DNA from: Chloroflexota bacterium
GTDB lineage: Bacteria > Chloroflexota > Dehalococcoidia > UBA1151
Assembly: GCA_022561735.1 (NCBI GenBank)
Contig: JADFQR010000046.1
Span: forward strand, 1 to 8,106
Direction: 5' to 3'
DNA length: 8,106 nucleotides
Below are positions 5,298 to 8,106 of the stretch, piece after piece; the stretch's first letter is position 1; each line of letters starts with the position of its first letter. The notes beneath the pieces were generated by a model. The model did not search any database. It had not been told where the DNA came from and saw nothing but the letters and a program-made list of their open reading frames with translations. The translations under genes and the position numbers were made by a program.

Positions 5298-6134
5298 TTG
5301 GCCCAGACAGCTCCCGAGACAAATCAGGGTTATTCGTTCTCCAAGTTTGCCAGCCTGGACTTCTACACGGAAGTAAACACCGCCACGCTGGACCTTGCCG
5401 AGATCGGCAAGCACCACCGGATCGTTGACCTCAGTTGTGGCAACGGCGGCATTACCAAGCAGATCCTTGAGAGGCTGGACGACGCGAAGCACACCGTCAT
5501 CTACGCCATCGATCACTCTGCGTCAGCGCTGCGCGACGCAAAAGAGAATATCGGTGAACGCACTGATGCCGCCGTCAAGTACATCCAGGGCGAGGTCCAG
5601 AACCTGTCCGATCTGCTCGGCGAGAAGGTTGACTCGGTTGTCTACTTCAACGCCATCCATTACGTGCAGGACAAGGCTGGCCTGCTGAAGCAGATCCGGG
5701 AAGCGATCAAGCCGGGCGGGACCTTCGTCTTCAACAGTTCCTTCTTCAAGGGCGCGCACCCGCCGGAGACCGACGCGTTCGCCCGTAAGTGGATGATGAA
5801 ATCGCTCCGCATGCTGAAGCGCGAGCACGGGCTGCGGGCGGTCCGGTCCGATAAGACCGAGGCGCGGCAGCAACTGACCCCGGACGAGTACTACGACCTT
5901 CTCCGCGAGGAAGGGTTCGAGATCGCCGCAGAGGAGATCCACCGGATAGAGGTCCCGATAGACGGCTGGTATGACATCAGCGGGTTCCAGGACTTTATCG
6001 AGGGCGTGATGCCCGGCGTCCCGCTGGACATCGCACGGGAATGTCTTCAGAAAGCCTGCAAGGACACCTGGGACGAGATGGGGCTGGACACGGTTCCGCG
6101 CAACTGGATGATGGTCGTCGCCTCCCGGGCGTAA
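5298..6134 (+). CDS. Class I SAM-dependent methyltransferase, substrate unknown
   Basis: A soluble Rossmann-fold methyltransferase of about 278 residues from the TTG start. Motif I is VDLSCGNGG (43-51), the SAM-binding Gly-rich loop. The acidic residue after strand 2 is D72 in YAIDHS, which should hold the ribose hydroxyls. KYIQGEVQNL (94-103) supplies the adenine-side strand. VDSVVYFNAIHY (111-122) is motif IV, and IREAIKPGGTFVFNSSFF (133-150) is the post-motif region typical of UbiE/Methyltransf_11/25 relatives. The C-terminal half (LTPDEYYDLLREEGFEI and onward) is helical and probably forms the substrate lid. I cannot name the substrate; small-molecule or lipid methylation is as likely as anything. 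It is divergent from the mod operon and convergent with carB, and appears to be transcribed alone. Confidence 0.87.
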   Translation: MAQTAPETNQGYSFSKFASLDFYTEVNTATLDLAEIGKHHRIVDLSCGNGGITKQILERLDDAKHTVIYAIDHSASALRDAKENIGERTDAAVKYIQGEVQNLSDLLGEKVDSVVYFNAIHYVQDKAGLLKQIREAIKPGGTFVFNSSFFKGAHPPETDAFARKWMMKSLRMLKREHGLRAVRSDKTEARQQLTPDEYYDLLREEGFEIAAEEIHRIEVPIDGWYDISGFQDFIEGVMPGVPLDIARECLQKACKDTWDEMGLDTVPRNWMMVVASRA

Positions 6135-6159
6135 ACCGGGCCGAACGATTCGCTTGAAT

Positions 6160-6186
6160 AACGCCCCGGTTGATCGCCGGGGCGTT
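6160..6186. terminator. Perfect GC-rich hairpin between convergent genes
   Basis: AACGCCCCGG (6160-6169) and CCGGGGCGTT (6177-6186) pair over all ten bases around the loop ttgatcg. It stands 26 bases after the methyltransferase stop, where a terminator is expected. Only short T-rich sequence follows on either strand (ttctcg on plus, attcaag on minus), so it is a weak rho-independent terminator or an mRNA-stabilising stem. Because the flanking genes converge, it could serve both. Confidence 0.65.
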
Positions 6187-6258
6187 CTCGCGTTCAAAAG
6201 CGGCCCCGGTCCCCGGAATCTGTCTGGGAAGCCGCATTCCGGGGCGATTACACGCTCG

Positions 6259-6306
6259 GGGTTTCACCCTCACCCGCGCCATCTCGCGCCGGGAGAAGGA
6301 AAACCC
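6259..6306. repeat. Long imperfect inverted repeat downstream of carB
   Basis: GGGTTTcaCCCTCACCCGCGC (starting at 6259) is mirrored by GCGCCGGGAGAAGGaaAACCC (ending at 6306), with about three quarters of positions complementary around a short loop. Intergenic palindromes of this CCCTCACCC...GGGAGAAGG kind recur in many GC-rich genomes. Here it may help terminate carB, whose stop is at 6399. Its core gccgggagaagg (6288-6299) also occurs at 4281-4292 in the last unit of the tandem array. Confidence 0.45.
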
Positions 6307-6398
6307 TGGGACAGACCGCACGGGAGAAGACCAGGTCCGCAGCACGCGTACAGTGATGTATCGGCCGCCGGACATGGACACGCCGCAGCGCCACGTCT

Positions 6399-8105
6399 TT
6401 ACCGGTCCAGGTACTCGTCCAGCCGCATCACGTTGTAGGCCTGATCGCCGCGCGACAGGCTCTCAACTGCGGCCCGTGCTGTATCGATAGATGTGAATAT
6501 CGGCACGCGCCTCTCCACCGCCGCCCTGCGGATATGGAAACCATCCTGCAGGATCGACCGATCACCGGTCACCGTGTTCACCACGGCGCCGACCGACCCG
6601 TCCTCGATGATGTCGACCACGTTCGGATGGCCCTCGGAAAGCCGTTTCTCGATCGTCTCTACGGGTATCCCGGCTGAGCGTATTAGCTCTGCCGTGCCGG
6701 CGGTTGCGATCAGGGGGTGACCGCTTTCGGCCAGGGAGCGAACAAACGGCAGGGCTGTTGCCTTGTCGTTGTCAGCGATGCTCAGCAGGACCCGCGCCCC
6801 CTCGGGGATCGCCATCCCCCCGGCGATCAACGCCTTGGTCACAGCGCCGCGGTACTCGGTATCGATACCCATCACCTCTCCGGTGGACTTCATTTCCGGA
6901 CCCAGGAAGGTATCCACTCCGGCCAGCTTTGACATCGAGAACACAGGCGCCTTCACCGCCACCAGGTTCCGCCGCGGAGCCAGTCCCGGTTTGTAACCCT
7001 GCTCCTTGATGGACTGGCCGAGCATCACGTTGACGCCGATCTCGATCATTGGAACCCGGGTCACCTTTGATATGAACGGAATCGTCCGGCTGGATCGCGG
7101 GTTTACCTCGATGATGTAAATATCGGACTCGCCGCCGCTCCCGCCCTTTTCGCCGAGCGAACGGTAAGGACCGCCGCCGGTGATTACGAACTGGATGTTC
7201 ATCAACCCGCGAATGCCCAGCGCCACGCCGATCCGTCGCGTGTAGTCGACGATCGTGTCTACCTCGGACTCGGTCAGGCTGAGCGCCGGGTACACGGCCA
7301 TCGAATCTCCGGAATGTACGCCGGCGCGCTCGATATGCTGCATGACGCCGGGGATCAGGACATCCTCACCGTCGCAGACGGCGTCCACCTCCACCTCTAT
7401 CCCTTCAAGGTATCGGTCGACAAGGATCGCCTGTCCCGGCGTCGCGCCGATGATGGCCAGGTTGTTGAAGTAACGCAGCAGCTCCGTAGCGTTCTGGATG
7501 ATCTCCATCGCCCGTCCGCCGAGGACGTAGCTGGGCCGCACGAGCACCGGGTAGCCGATGTTGTCTGCGATCTGCAGCGCGTCCTCGGCCGTGATCGCCG
7601 TCCCGCCCGGCGGCAGCGGGATGCCAACCTCCGCCGCAAGGTCCTCAAACCGCCCGCGGTCAGACGCCTGGTCGATAGATGAGGCGGACGATCCCAGTAT
7701 CGGCATGCCCGCGACGGCCAGCGCCTGGGACAGGTTGATCGCTGTCTGGCCGCCAAACTGGACGATGGTGGGAGTCAGACCTTCTCCGGCGCCGGCCTCG
7801 CCCTCAACGCCGTCCTGGGACAAAGCAAACCCGGACTCGTTCTCGATGATGTCGCGCACCGACTCATCGTCCAGCGGCTCGAAATACAACCGGTCGGAGG
7901 TATCGAAGTCGGTCGAGACCGTCTCCGGGTTTGAGTTCACCATCACGGCCCCGAGCCCGCTCCGTTGTAGCGCCCATGCCGCGTGGACCGAGCAGTAGTC
8001 GAACTCGATCCCCTGGCCGATTCGTATCGGCCCGCTGCCGAGCACGATCGCCTTTTTGCCCTTCAACGGAAGCGCCTCGTTCTCCTCCTCGTAAGTCGAG
8101 TAAAA
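6399..8105 (-). CDS. carB: Carbamoyl-phosphate synthase large subunit, C-terminal half (partial)
   Basis: CarB makes carbamoyl phosphate from bicarbonate, ammonia and two ATP for pyrimidine and arginine synthesis, with CarA supplying ammonia. The frame is open to the right edge: bases 8105-8067 encode FYSTYEEENEALP, the linker normally found just before the second half, so the start lies outside the window. The TTG at 8066 is not a start. About 568 of some 1070 residues are present. Counting from the edge: the second preATP-grasp domain with LGSGPIRIGQGIEFDY (22-37) and NSNPETVSTDFDTSDRLYFE (57-76); the second ATP-grasp with RPSYVLGGRAMEI (180-192), EVEVDAVCDGE (217-227), ERAGVHSGDS (239-248) and IIEVNPRSSRT (302-312); then the MGS-like regulatory domain from about 437 (ARVLLSIADND). 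Two small Gly/Glu-rich insertions (about 99-109 and 284-298) look like loops. It is convergent with the methyltransferase. Confidence 0.96.
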   Translation of the reverse strand, partial: FYSTYEEENEALPLKGKKAIVLGSGPIRIGQGIEFDYCSVHAAWALQRSGLGAVMVNSNPETVSTDFDTSDRLYFEPLDDESVRDIIENESGFALSQDGVEGEAGAGEGLTPTIVQFGGQTAINLSQALAVAGMPILGSSASSIDQASDRGRFEDLAAEVGIPLPPGGTAITAEDALQIADNIGYPVLVRPSYVLGGRAMEIIQNATELLRYFNNLAIIGATPGQAILVDRYLEGIEVEVDAVCDGEDVLIPGVMQHIERAGVHSGDSMAVYPALSLTESEVDTIVDYTRRIGVALGIRGLMNIQFVITGGGPYRSLGEKGGSGGESDIYIIEVNPRSSRTIPFISKVTRVPMIEIGVNVMLGQSIKEQGYKPGLAPRRNLVAVKAPVFSMSKLAGVDTFLGPEMKSTGEVMGIDTEYRGAVTKALIAGGMAIPEGARVLLSIADNDKATALPFVRSLAESGHPLIATAGTAELIRSAGIPVETIEKRLSEGHPNVVDIIEDGSVGAVVNTVTGDRSILQDGFHIRRAAVERRVPIFTSIDTARAAVESLSRGDQAYNVMRLDEYLDR

Positions 8106-8106
8106 G

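Noticed and set aside
8064..8066. TTG as the start of an independent short carbamoyl-phosphate synthase
   Set aside because: The frame stays open upstream to the window edge and encodes the normal CarB linker FYSTYEEENE, so this is an internal codon of a full-length gene.

Overview
The right two thirds of the window (about 2455-8106) is GC-rich bacterial chromosome with ordinary housekeeping content. Lipoprotein-type ModA, GTG/TTG starts and the style of CarB and MutS2 are compatible with Chloroflexota or another deep Gram-positive-like lineage. That placement is a weak guess from memory of these families and was not tested. The left end (1 to about 1500) is clearly less GC-rich and looks like DNA of different origin.

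Layout from right to left: (a) 6399-8105, minus, the C-terminal half of carB (carbamoyl-phosphate synthase large subunit), running off the right edge. (b) 6135-6398, a convergent intergenic region with a perfect 10-bp GC-rich hairpin and a longer imperfect inverted repeat. (c) 5298-6134, plus, a class I SAM-dependent methyltransferase of unknown substrate, probably starting at TTG behind a perfect Shine-Dalgarno. (d) A divergent intergenic region with an interrupted dyad at 5165-5191, a candidate operator shared by the methyltransferase and the mod operon. (e) Minus strand, modA (periplasmic/lipoprotein molybdate binding), then a 328-nt gap carrying five head-to-tail 30/31-nt palindromic repeats, then modB (permease) and modC (ATPase), together a high-affinity molybdate/tungstate importer.

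modC does not end normally. Its frame continues, after the start of the Mop/TOBE region, into a MutS2 C-terminal fragment (end of the ATPase domain, coiled coil, Smr domain), and then into a piece of an N-acyl-D-amino-acid deacylase (amidohydrolase). The result is one 738-codon open frame made of three unrelated proteins. A third seam follows immediately: the C-terminal part of the amidohydrolase resumes in another frame at about 1110, with the middle of the enzyme missing. Beyond it, at 42-647, lies an unrecognised membrane-anchored, proline-rich protein with an internally duplicated Phe-Trp helix module.

The simplest reading is that 1-2455 is a mosaic of fragments joined to a genuine mod locus, either by assembly or amplification chimerism or by repeated illegitimate recombination. 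I do not see a convincing new biological system. The most testable points are the three seams, the repeat array inside the mod operon, and the dyad between modA and the methyltransferase.
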